From NCBI GenBank assembly GCA_026214975.1, contig CM047814.1, forward strand, positions 16,205,541 through 16,269,540: a DNA stretch of 64,000 bases, given 5' to 3'. Made by a program: the position numbers and the translations under genes. The notes beneath the pieces were generated by a model that was not told the DNA's origin, made no database searches, and saw nothing but the letters and a program-made list of their open reading frames with translations. This document shows positions 23,525-37,200 of the stretch, in pieces; position 1 is the first letter of the stretch; the number at the start of each line of letters is the position of its first letter. Source of the stretch: Gentiana macrophylla (taxonomy: Eukaryota; Streptophyta; Magnoliopsida; Gentianales; Gentianaceae).

Positions 23525-25266
23525 GGAAACTGGAGGTTTTAGAAGAGTATAAACGATTACTGAGGAGGAACTTGTTTATTATCTTCAGCAGTAGCCGTAT
23601 CGTATTGGTCAGGACTCTCACGTCTATTTATTCCACGTCCTATATTATTTTAGAATGTAATAAAAACATGATGTATAAATTTCTTAATCCTAACATAAAT
23701 AAACTCATTTCCATTTTCATTTTTGTCTCCGTCTTCTTCATCTTTTCCCCGGTTGCCAAATTCACTTTTCTCTTTTTTATTTATTATTATGAATATAAGT
23801 ATGAATTTTAAATAATCAAAAAAGCTTTTGAATAATATTTGATCGAATTTGTAATTTTTTTTCCTTTTAAATCGATTGTTCTACAATCGATTTCTCAATG
23901 CCCGATTGAAAAATTCAATTTCAGTACAATCCATATTGATCTACAATCGACAGTAGAAGAGTCGATTAGATGATATATGAATCAACTATGTTACTATCGA
24001 TTTTCTTAGAATCGACTTCGCTAGACATGAAATTGATCATCACTCCAACTCCAAACCAGGCGGACCCATATGGGGTAGAGGGTCAGTGGGACCTACTCGA
24101 TTTTAATGTGAATTAACTAATGTACCATTGTAATAATTTTAAAAACTATGTATTTATATTATTTCAAATAATTTTTAATGTAATTATACATTTAATTGAA
24201 TTGGTGAAAGACATTATTAATGATTACATCAAATCTTTATTTACATCACAGATCACACCTAATTTACAGATACATCGGATCGAATTGATTTTCGAAAGTT
24301 GATTCTTCGGTATGAATCGATGTTCAAAAGATGATTTTCGCAAATGACTTTCCGAATGTCAACTCAACGTGCAAAAGTAGCATGACGTTAAGTGCTACTT
24401 AGGGGACATAAGTTATAAGTGGTGGCCTCAGCCCTCAGAGAGAGTTTCATTTTTTTGACCTATATGATCTCTTGGGTAGGGTTGATGAGAAAGGATAGGG
24501 TAAGATAGGATGGATGATAGTGGTGAATTGGGGTAGGGTAGGGTAGGGTTGGGTATGGTAAATGGACAAGGTAGGGTTGGGTAGGTGACCGGTGGGTACT
24601 GGGTAGGTTGAGATGGTGGGTTGAGGTAAGGTAGGGTATGTTATGTGGAGCGGTAGGGTGTGGCGGGTAAACGTCAGAACGGAATCTGAAATAGACTAGA
24701 ATCACTATGGTTGCTCTTAGCAGATTGTTTGTCCACAAAGCATTCACGATTAGAAGAATAGAGGATTTATCCCTACATTAATACCGTTACAACAAAAACA
24801 CATGATGGCAAAAAGCCATAACAATTAGCATATAAATCATATAAAAAAAAGCAAATTATATCGAATATGTCACGATTGGTTAGCATAAAATGCATGACAT
24901 AATACAAATTATAAGGAATTTCGGAACATTTCTAACAAACCTAGCAAAAATCACATGTCTTAACTAATCAAAAATTTGTCTGCCAATAGTAACCGACATT
25001 AACTGCAATCTTGAGAATTATGCTCCTCTGGCCACCGGAAATACATACCGTCACGATTTTCACAGCAATTGTGCAATAATTTAGTCACCACTCCCCTACC
25101 ACAGTTTCCCTGTTATAAACAAAACTTGTGCAACTGCCCCCGATCCATATGCTTCGGGCCTTCTCTATGGTCCCGGTTGATGTTTTCATAGAACCAATGG
25201 GGGACAGCCTGTGTTAAAAGCTTCAACAAGCAATAATAGTACAGGGGAATGCATCTATCACCTCAA
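23525..25266. other. Region between EMB2654 and RRP12-like genes
   Basis: This holds the presumed promoter of EMB2654 (near 23524) and the 3' UTR of the RRP12-like gene (near 25266). A cluster of TCGATT/AATCGA motifs in both directions lies at 23868-24015. A strongly G-rich strand with TAGGG-like repeats occupies 24470-24670. No gene is seen. Confidence 0.5.
24470..24670 (+). repeat. G-rich TAGGG-like degenerate repeat with G4 motif
   Basis: The plus strand carries many GGGTA/GGGTT units. At 24530-24553 five G-runs of three or more are separated by two bases each (GGGGTAGGGTAGGGTAGGG and on), a classic intramolecular G-quadruplex pattern. This is not the plant telomere unit TTTAGGG. Confidence 0.75.
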
Positions 25267-28200
25267 TTAGTGGATTCTTGAATGCGATTTCCCAACCCTT
25301 TTGAGCTTGGATGATGACTTGGCAGGATGAGGAGGTTTATTCGGATCTGGTTTACCTTTCGGTGTTTCTGCTTCTTCTGTCTTCTTCATCCTCTTTATTC
25401 TTGCTCCACCAAGCTGTTGACCCTTCTGACCAAAATTCATGGTTCTATCTCCTCCTCTGCCTTGCAATGGTTGCGACTGATTTGCTTTCCTCTTATTATT
25501 ATGATAGGAGGACTCCTTCTGATTTACTGATTTTCGTGAGTCACGCTTGTTCCTGTACGATAAATAAGAGGGCTGCTCTTTGACATTATAGTCGTGGAAT
25601 CTTTGTTCTCTCCTCTCTTTCCTGGATACAGGAGCGGAAACTTCCTCCTTGGTTGGAACATTGTTATCGGTATGCTCCCTTTTATTTTTACTGTAAAAAC
25701 TGCAAAAGTCCAAGAGACGAGTTTTGACAGTATTGTGGTAGGAGTTGGGAGGATGGCAATGTAGTAGGCTACATTTTTCCTCTTTGGGGAGTGGGGGGTA
25801 GGGGGGTGTTTGTACCTTTTTGAAGAAGCATTTGAATCTTTTGATTCAGCATCACCACTTCCTGATTTCTTGGAATTGGACTTACCATGGCGATTCTGTT
25901 AGTGACCAAAAGAGTATAAACATAAGCAAAAAAGCACGACCAAAGGTTTCACTAGCAGCTTCTAGCTGAATGAAGAATCATTTTCAAAATTTTAGTGGTC
26001 ATATGTACAAATTTAATAAATGGTAAGATTATGATAAAATTCGACAAAACTATGACAATGCCTCAATTTTATTCCCATCATTCTCATCATCAGTATTTAT
26101 AAATGGTAATAAACGTGATGACCACATTTATAATTCCGACACAACATATGCCATCTAAACTCGTTGAAGCTCAGAAAAAAAAATTAACAATTACAATAAT
26201 AATCATGTAACAACTATTTTAATTTATTTAAAACCGGAAGTAATGGAATATTTACGTGCATAAAGACACACCAGTTGAAAATTTCAAAGGATAGGAAATT
26301 GGACAACATTGAGCCGGGAGGGGGAAAGAAGAAGATTAACAAAAAAAGGGTCCTCAAGGAGATGCATGTGTTAAACTTTATAGGACAACCCAATGTAGCT
26401 CAGAGGGGAAGGGTTGCTTCATTTGGACCTGTACAAAACCTTTGTAATTTTATTATAGGTTGTTTTTGTGGCTCGAACCTGTTGACTCGTTAGACAAGAC
26501 AAACAGAAATGCACGGACTTCGACTCTTGAGGGCTCAATTCTTTTTTAGGGTGAACAAAGCTCAATTCTTAAGATGATGAACTTACTATGTTTTTCAGTT
26601 AGAAAATAATGTAAATTCACCGGTCAAAAAAATTGTGAAAAAACTTCCAGTGAACCAAACTTGTACCCGATAGGATCATGTTAGTTGCAGCTTTATAATA
26701 AAATAACTGAAAATCTCAAATTTAAGTACCTCTAAAACACTCCTTAGATATCCCTCGTATTTCGGCGGTGTAAGGGATTGAATTGCTTGCTTTCCACACT
26801 TCCTTATCATGATCTCCAAGATGATAGTCACCTGTTAACCATAAAAAGGATAACACAATTTGCAGATTTCTAATGGTATACACATTACACTTTATGCATA
26901 TTTCAAAATAATTAAAATATATGTCTATATTCATGCTTCTGCCAAATGAATTTAAAATGTTCTTTAATACCCCTACCCCCCCCCCAACCCCACTCCCACC
27001 CCCCAAAAAAAAATGGAATTTAGCACATACCTTTGATCTAAAATGATTCCGAGAAATAGAAGACCATCGTAAAATTCCATTAACAATCTCGGGGAGAAAG
27101 TTCTGCAGATCCTTAGCTTGAAGGCTTGATACCATTACTTTCACAAACCCCAAAATAGCCTAATCAAATTATGCACAAGGTCATGAGCATATTAGAAAGT
27201 CACAGGTGTTCTTATTGTTAGAGGGAAAAAAAAGGAACACTCACCTTTACGACTTCAGCAGCTTTACTTTGCAGCAGCGGTAAAACAGATGGGACCAAAT
27301 CGGGTACAGAAACACATATATTTACATCGGTGTAAACAAGCACAGATAATGCAGAGATTGCACCGCTTTTCATATGAGGCGAGGAACCAGTAAGATAACC
27401 CAGAACCTGAGTACATGGACTTAATTTAGCACTGTAAAGTAGTAGACAAAATCGCACACAGCTTGGAAACAAACTATTAAGAGAAAGACTGCATACAAGT
27501 CCTAGGAAAGACACTAACTGCACAGCCGATAAAGCCATGTGCATCACATCTACCTCAATTATAGTTTTTACAGTTATATTCGATCATAAGCAACTATCTT
27601 CTTGTTACATTAACCTTTCAAGTCCACCACTCAGATAGCATTCAAATAAAATTACCTTCCATCAACTCCCCATCCTCCTCCAGTCCACCCAAAAAAAGTT
27701 CTCCATTTTTATCGTTGATCATAGCATTGACAGCAAAGTGTTTCAAATTATGTGGACATACCATGGCGATGAGTTTATGATAATGTCCATTGGATGCATC
27801 GCAAGAAGATTTTTGCAAGGTGGAGCTTATCTCAATGAGGGCATCATAGGCAACTTTTCTACCATCTTCCTTCGACTGAAGAAAACATTAGAAAGTTGTA
27901 TTCATCAGCATAATCACGAATAATCATAATGGAAACAGACTTGCTTTTTGAAAATTTATATATGTATTTTTCGTAAAAGGCGGAATATCTTCCAAACCTA
28001 ATATGCTTAACAAGGTAGTGAACAAAGGACAATATGAATCGGGATGCACCATACAATGACATTTAATAATAGAAAAAGCACCAAAAAGCAATCGAGATTT
28101 GAGATGAGATCAAAGAACAAGCAGACGAATCTTTGATTGAGGATACATCTTCCAGCAAAGGTCCAACATAAGCATATTGAGCAAACAAGTGCAATTACAA

Positions 28201-31200
28201 TATGGTCAGGAGTCAATAAGTACAACAGTCACAAAAGACAAGAAAAAAATACTGGATCAGGCATCAAATGCCAGCATGGCGGGTTGCCATTGAATGGAAA
28301 GACTAGATTCTTTTTGTCCTCCAACTATACAGAATTATAAGCTCTCGAAGTAGCGATATCGGAAAGAAAGAGCTATTGACAAATTGAATGACCGGCAGCA
28401 ACTAATCAGGCTTTACAATATTAAGGGATATATACTGGTATTTCGAGAAACAAATCATTTAGAGTCCTCATAATGCACAACACCAGCACATTCTCAAAAT
28501 CAAAGAATGGTGCAGAATCACCTTCAAGATCAACTATTGTCATTCCACAAAGACGTACAACATAAAGGAAATGGTAATGCACTTTTTATCTACCTACTAG
28601 ACAAAGTCACTCCTAATAAGGTTCAAAAGGAAACGGGTTCAGAAAATTAATATTTAAAGTACAAAGAGGAGAAAACTTTGCTGAATCCCACAACATAGAA
28701 CCTTACATCTTTAAGTGTGATAATAATCTCATTTACAACAAGAAAAGCCTTGGCATCTTGCTCATCCAAGTTTTCCTGTGAAGAAAAAGACAGGCATTAG
28801 TCCCACAGCCCTCACAAGCAAATATGCATTATAATTTATATCAGGGTAAAGCCAGCCTGTTCAAAACCTTTAACAATTCAAACATAGAGAGAAAGTCTAA
28901 TAGCAGAGCAATAATCGAGGGGACAAAACACCAAGGGAAATTCCCCTTCTACAGAAAGCTACAGATTACTTGAACACAAAATACCTTTACTGCATGAATC
29001 AGCAATCTTTGGAAACAGGAAAAGCGACCCTTGAGCGACATTATATCAGATGGAGGATTCAACTTCAATAACAAGTCCACCACCTCAGCAAATCTTGAAG
29101 AACAAAAAGAAGGATGTCTCTGCAAGAGAAGATGACACCAATATGTCTAATCAAATATCCAAGTCGAGTACCTCACCAGCTAAAGTACCAAAACAAACCT
29201 CCAACATTTGGCTCAGAGTGTAATATGCTTCAGACTGACCAAACCCAGATGAATCCTGTAATCATAAAAGCTTAGGACTTAATTCAGCGCAAAAAAGGAC
29301 ACACAGAGAAGCTGTTTTGAAATATCGTCTAGGCTTTATTTTAAATGACAGCAATCATAGATGGGCACCCCCTTGAGGTGGAAGACCCCTCTCCCAAGCC
29401 CCATCCACCCCTCCTGGGGGAGGAAGGTGAGAACCCAAGATTTTACAAATTATTGCCAGCAGTGTATCCATTAGTTCAAGAACACCAGCCCACAAAATTC
29501 AGCAATCGATAGGACCATGTTATCGAACTAAGACACGCCCCAAGTAAAGTAATAATGCATTTCGTTGTTACATCAAAAAACAAAATGAACATTTGTGTCA
29601 TGTTCAACATCATTGCTAAGATGAATGTCCGATGTAGTAACTGGATTCAAACATATAAAAGACCAAAAACATGGTAAATTGATGTACAACATGAGGTTTT
29701 TACAAAGTTCAAGAAAGCGTAGAAGAATTCATATATACATGAGAACAAGATGGATCAACATGTGGCAGCATACCTCTAACAGATGCTTAGTGCGACATGA
29801 GGTTTTTACAAAGTTCAAGAAAGCGTAGAAGAATTCATATATACATGAGAACAAGATGTATCAACATGTGGCAGCATACCTCTAACAAATGCTTAGTGAC
29901 CTTAAATAGTATATCAACAAGATCCTCACTAGCTCCATCAACAAATGACATTGCCAGCTCCAGCAGCAGACCCCTATGAGAAACGAAAGTACCAAATAAT
30001 GTAATCAAGAAATTTTGGACCCCACTTACAGGAAGCCAACATGCGTTATTTAGTATTGGTCAACACGGTTTCGGACTATGATACATTGCAGCAAACTAGG
30101 AAACTGAAACTATACCATTCTCCAGAGTATAAGTAACAAACTAAAAGAATGGACGTAAACATAACAATCACCATATCCCAACCCACCCCACCCACCAACC
30201 CATACTCCCACCCAAACAAAAGAAGAGGGTGCTGTACAAAAGCACAATTATAGTAGGATGGCATTGACTACCATCAACGACAAATCAAATATGAATTAGG
30301 AGAGATAATCAAACTGCACCATTAGCAAATTCACCAGTCATTTGTAACAGATAAGGACAAGAAAAAAACACTACAAACACTAAAATAGCTGTTGCAATGA
30401 CCAGTTTATCTAGTGTACAGTTCTTTCAACCATACTTTCTTGGGGGACGAGAAAAGAGGTTCTATGAAGTCTATTCATCCAACTCCTTTTCAGTCATCTT
30501 TACAGTCTATCTGCAGCCATGACACCAAGGTTGTCTTTGTTTTGGGTTGGAGTTTTTTTGGGGGTTGGGTTTTTTTTTGGTAATGATTATAAAGTTAAAA
30601 TGTTTTTTTGAAATTTGTGTAGATAAAGAAATGATTGGTGAGAGAAATTGAAATAAGGTAGTATAATGAATAAAATAATGGTAAAAAAAGTAATAAAGTA
30701 GATAAAGTGAAATAGTAAGAGAAGATTTAATATTTTTTTATTTGTAGTTGAAGAAATGATTGATGAGAAAATTGTAAGAAATGATTGGTGATGTGATTGT
30801 GATATAAAAAAAAACCTCTTAGAAAAACTCTAACCCAAAACTTGAAAACAAACAAGGGCCAAGAGTTTAAACAGATTCTTGTATGGGCCCAAAGCTTCTG
30901 CAAGTTCTGATGTTATACACATCTAAGCAAGCCTAGGACACTTCCTATTTTGGCAGGAAAAGTTCCAAGGGAAGCTTTCCCATTTCAAGATATAGCGACC
31001 AGCTGCTAAAAGCAGCACTTACTTTCAAAATAACTGTTCGTGATAGCCCTGATACCTATGTTCTCTTCCCTACAATTATTTGAGTTACTAGCTGACCCTG
31101 ATACCAGATTAGCATTTGCTGAAAATTGATGTTTATGTTACTCTATGCAAGGAGAAGATTCCTTCCCTCTTCTTTGCAAGATAAGGATCACGAGAAAGCA

Positions 31201-34200
31201 ATCTAATAACTGGTTGTTAAAACTCTTTTCACACCTGTGTAAGAATAACCAGTTGCATGCCATATCTTGTTTCATCACACTCGGGAATAGAGGGGAGAAA
31301 AGCATGATTCGCAGCCATTCAAGCAGTTTCAGAAAGCATAAAAGAGTGAAAAGTCGAAAATGCAATGCAACTTGTGAGCAAAAGAGTTCAAAAAAGGCAA
31401 AGTTATTTCTTGTGTTTGAGAGAATTAAACTATCGGAACCTTTTTTCGTCTTTTCCTGCAGAGGCTCCGTGTGTTTCAGTATTGTCATCTGAACCTTTGT
31501 CTTGAATCAGCAGTCCATATTCACCAGAATCATTGATGACTATAAGCCTCTTGAGAGAAGATTTAAATATGTTTTTTACTATTGAAGATTCAGTGATAGA
31601 AGCTAAGCACCCAACTGCATCCTGTAAGGCAAAAATAGTACATGAACCATGTGTGAAAGCAAAGCCACCATATCTGTGCAAAAACAATGCAAAGTACCAT
31701 GAAGGATCCAGAGAAACAAAGGAGAAACTTAATGCAATAAAAGACAATAAGAACAACAAAATCTATCTGCCAGGAATTCCTTTTTAAAGTGTCGACTAGT
31801 TAACAATTTACTCATGTTCTTAGTACATTCCCAGATAGGTGCATCCCTATAGCAAATTCCACCCTCCAGGAACTTAAAAAATGAGTTTAATGCGAAACTA
31901 CAAGAGGAAGAGAACCTTCAGATATCCATGTTTCTCGGGATATAGCTCAAACATGACATCTACAGAAGCCTGAAGCAAAACCTCTGAGCAAGATGCCAAT
32001 GTCTTTAAGTTCTTGGTGGCAGTCTTTTTTGAGTAAGAGTGCTTACGTCGGAGCTCTTGCATAAAGTGCTCTTCTTCCTCCAGCTTTGGCATTGTCAAAG
32101 AACTTTCACAGCCCTCATCAGATGAAAGTATACTCTTGTTTTGATTCACTAGCATCTGCCGAAACAGAAGAATAACACAAGTCTCAGACACCAATTATCG
32201 GGGCAAGAAACGCAAAACAAGCAACAACTGTACAACAGAGGAGGAGAAAAGCATGTCATTGACAAACAACCTGCAAAGCAATGGCGACATTCTCAATCCC
32301 TGAGGAGTCCTTGATACAAGACATCAAAAGCTTGGCCAGTGCTCTGAAACTCTTGGAAATATCGGTTGGATAGCGACAGAAAGCAGGCAATAGTTCCCAA
32401 ATGTTACCGGTTTGCAGATCTTGACCAATAACTAGTTATTCAAATGACAGGGAGGAAAAAGAAAGGATCAATCTTTAGGCATGATTAAAAAAAGGACTAA
32501 AGATGAGTCCTGCAGATACTTGAAGCAATGTAGGTTGAAAGCTCATTTAGTGATCATATAGGTAATAAAAAGTTTGTGACATAAGGCTTGTACTTTTAAG
32601 AATAAAAGGACAAAAAACATAAAGCATATACTTCGGACGCACATTACACCATGAGAGGGACAACTTTCTTATATTTTTAAGACGGCTTATGACAACATTG
32701 TGCATTTACCTCACCTACAAGTTGTATTTTAACTATGTCTATATATAAAAGAGGAATCAAAGACAAAAAAGTACTGTTAGTTTATGGATGGATTGATTGC
32801 AATACGTTTAGAACAAAAGAGCAAAATAATTCCCCATGTATCCCAAAGGCACTTGAGCAGTATAGTAGGTGCCACTTTCGAAGGTTCACATTTAGAACAA
32901 AAGAGCAAAATAATTCTCCATGTATCCCAAAGGCTTAGCAGATTTTCTCTTCATTTTGAGTTCATTAAGCCTTTTACACTCATCGTATTTAGCCTATCTT
33001 CCAAATATGCATATTTAAGCATTTTACACTCATCGTATTTAGCCTATCTGCCGAATATGCATATTTGTCATACGTTAGCATGACATAGACTGATCCCTTT
33101 GAAAAATATATACAGCAATTAACCTAAACAAATAAAAATCGCCATATAACGGAAACATCTACTAAGTGAATTCCCACCTTTATGAGATCCCAGATTCAAC
33201 GACGCTTCAAGAGGCAAAATGTGTTCCATGAAAAACTTGAGGGATGATCCAATTACATACTCCTTTAAAACAGGGAGTAACCAAACATTTGAATAAGACA
33301 AATCCTTCACACCGGGAGATATTGGTAACAAGGCTAGCAGCTTTTCTGGGCCCATTGCAGCCACTGCAGAGCCAACACACTTCCGAAGCTGCCAACAGGA
33401 AGAAAATCAGATATTATTGTCCATGAGGCTCCTAAGAGCACTTACGCATGAATAACTCTTTCTCTGTCACCTAAAAATAGAAAAGCTCAACAGACCACTA
33501 AAAGCGAATAAAGCCATATACTGCCGTCGAAGTTCACCGGCTTATTCAGCGTGGTACACTTATGGCTAGGAACAAACATTAATTCCCATCTTATTGGAAA
33601 TAAGGGTTCTTGTTGTTTTGAGAATAACAATAATCAATTAATCCTTAAGCTTGCACGAGAAAAACCGTAAGTAAATGCCCATAACTAATCAATGTGCTAA
33701 TGCAGACCAACTTCTGATTCAATACCAACGCGACAGGCTAGAGGCAACCAAATACTGTCATAAGTTAGAATCCAAGCATGTTCCTTAGAAATGAACGGAA
33801 ATGAGCATTAACCAAAGAAGAAGACCTCGCATCAGAACAGTACCGTCAAGATTCGGCTGTTATGAAGTAAACATAATAATTAAACAATGCCCTCTAATAT
33901 TTAGAAGTGATCTTCCTAAGCCTCCTAAGACATAATATGGAATATGGAGGAATTAAAATCAATGTGTAGAAAAAGCTATTTAACTAGCAAAAAAGATATA
34001 TATAAAATATCATTAGGATATTCCAGATTCATCTCATCAAGTACCAGCTGTTCAAGGCCTTCAAGACATTCTACTTCATATTCAGCCCTAAACGGTGATA
34101 CACCTAATGGCTTTCCAAAAAAAACTATGACCTTGATATGCATCAAAGCATGTTGTGCACTTCCACATGCTGTTCTAAGTACTAAAATGGCTAGTGGGCT

Positions 34201-37200
34201 GGTTCTTCTCTTGAAATAAACACTGTATTTGCATCCACGACTTTCCTTGACGAAATAAAGTGTCAAATCCATATAAAGCTGTCCAATAGTTCTATACTTG
34301 TCTAAGTCACAACTTATACTCTAGCAACCTTTTCTATAAACTGGCAGGTGGCAGCCAAATGCCTTTGCTTCACTTCCCTTGTAATCGAATATATAGACAA
34401 GAGGTTAGTCTGAAGTCTGAACACAGTCACCAATAACGTAGAGCCACGTCAATACTTCTAGAGATTAACAAAATGAAAGCAGATTCAAGTTTGATGTCTA
34501 ATAAACTAAAAGCACTTAGAAAAGGCATGAAAACTTACGTTTCTCGTATCAGAAGCAGTGTCAGAAGAAGCGTTCAAAGCTTCAGCAAGTCTCAGTAGAA
34601 TACTCTTCATGAAGATGTTCGACACTTCTCCTAAAATCAAGTGAATAAAATCAGCATCTGCACACTGTACAAAGATCACATGATACAAGAATTTTAGGCA
34701 GAGCTTTAACAAAATTATGGCAATGCGCTGTACCAAATACCCTCTATATGGAGTTTAAGCTCACACTGATCCACTGTGCAAACTTTACCTCGCATTTTTA
34801 AAATCCTTCATAATCTTTCAATAGATGAGAAACGAGACAAGTCAATATTCAACATTCATAGCTGGAATCATTTGGAATTTGGATTAGTGCAATCAGTTGC
34901 CATTACAGTATTTGAAGGTAGCATTAAATAACAGAGGTTTCCAGATACAATATACAATTGTGGAATAATTTGCAATTCAAGTAGTTGCGAGTCCAGTTTT
35001 TGAATCCGGGGGCCAAATTTCAGACAAGATGGGATTAGTCAACATTTTTTGCAATCCATATCAACAGAAGTGTGCCAAGGTACTGCTGTCCAGACCCAGA
35101 CATTTTATTCACAATCTGTTAGAGGCCTTTGAGCCTCAGCTCATCCACTCTCAACTAGGGATGTCAGAAATAACCCGATCTGCCCCAAATCCGATGGGCA
35201 TATCTGCCCTGAACGGCAAAAAAGTTACCGATACGCGGATCGGATCGGAAAAGCTCGAAGTTTGCACTTTGCAGGTCAATATCAGACCAGGGCCAATCAA
35301 CCCAACCCACTTCAATTTTTTTTTTTTTTTAAAAAAAAAAGCAACAATAATAAATGTGATTTGTGTACTTGGACTACAGTCAGAAAAAAGAAAAAGCTAA
35401 CTAGACTATAGTACCCATAGAAATTTGTGCCTTTCTTTGGTTTGTATGCGTTTGGTTTTATGAAAAGATATAAATTGCTTATAAAACCTATTTAAATATA
35501 CTAAATGCAAAGATAATTTTAATCTATTTACAAAAGCAATTAAGCAAGGAAAACAATGAGTATTAGAGAATACATATGTATACATATATGTATGTATATA
35601 TATATATATATTGTGTTTAATTGTTTATCCGTGATGGCCATGTGAGAAAAGCAATTTATCACTAATAGAAGCACTGTAAAGACTGTAATCACAATTGTTT
35701 ATAAACAAGCTAAATGCAAAAAAAAATGACAAATCAGTTTGCGGCCTCCCCAGTTTGACAAATTGCAGGGCATTAACGAAAATACTGAAGTGAAAATCCG
35801 TGGGGCAATAACAGTTTTTGCCTATCCGCCCCACATCCGCCCTGTTGCCATCCCTACTCTCAACACAAGAAGTCCTCAGATGGCTCAAGTAACTTAGCGT
35901 CTCTTAGTTTGTAATTGAATATAGTACACTGGACAGCAGTCCGAAATACATGAAATGTACAAATCTGTTGGCTAAATTTACAAAATGAATAAACTTCCTT
36001 GTTTTCAACATTGAACATTCAGCATGCTACTCAGTAATTCATGTTAACATGTAACTGCGAGAACCACCTAAAGTCCGAACAGAAATGATTGCAAGGGTCT
36101 TTCTGAGTAATCAACTTAAGCAAAAGAAGGACAATAAGAATTTTTTACTTACCAAGTCTTAGAAACAAAACAGATATAACAGCCAAGAAATGCTCATTAG
36201 GAGCAGCTACAGTATTAATTAGGCCATCAAATATGGCACAAACGCCTTCTATTGCTTTTGACTCAGGATTACTGGTTGCCTTGTCATCTTCCATATGGTC
36301 GTTGATGGCTATAAGAAGCTTATGATCAATATTTCTTTCAATCAATTCTTTCAAAATCTTTGAAGCTTGCAAAGCAATAGTAGCCTCAGAATTTAGAAGA
36401 GCTGCAGGAAGAAGTCGAAAAGAAAAGGTCATCAATCTTCAATAAAGCATCTATTTGTACACTTCACTACAGGTAAAATAATGAAATGCGCCACAACTGG
36501 AAAATGTGACTCTCAACAGCGAAACATTTTAATGATAATTTAAGATCTCTATAGCATACAAATGGAACATCAAAACCCAAGCTACTAGTTTCACGCACAC
36601 ATCAGCGTGCCATGCAAACTGACCGCATGCTTCTTAAATGAGTGACAGGACGTCTTTTAAAGACAAAAACAGAACCATCAAAAAGCTGATCATAGCAACA
36701 GAATGTGAACGCACATTGTAGTATAGTCCCATCATGTATCATGTGAAACATTAGCTACAGATGAGAGGGATTGCTTACATGCTGTAGGGCCAATTACCGA
36801 AGGCAAATAAGTGATCCATCCGCTTACTTCACTCGTATGCGCAATGTCAATTGTACGCTTTGCTAAACTGGCAGCAGTGAGCACAGTGTCCACAGGGTTC
36901 TTTCCTTCCAAGTTTATGTATGGTACAAGACATGTTAAAATATTGTCTATATTGGAAACTATAACTTCGGTTTTTGAAGTTTCAAGCACCACTTCAATTG
37001 TATCCAAGACATGCCTTGTCAAGGGTGAGAATTCAGGACTAAGAAACTTTAGTAACTGAACAAGTAACTGGTCACAAACTTTGGCCGAAAGATAAGGTAC
37101 CACCATTTTCACCACATTCATCAAATGCAAAACTTCTTGGTGTGGAGGAGTAATGATATCATCGCCCTTTGATCCATCAACAGCATTCAGAGTACACATT

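Noticed and set aside
24470..24670. Interstitial telomere repeat
   Set aside because: Units are GGGTA/GGGTT, not the plant TTTAGGG unit, and are irregular.
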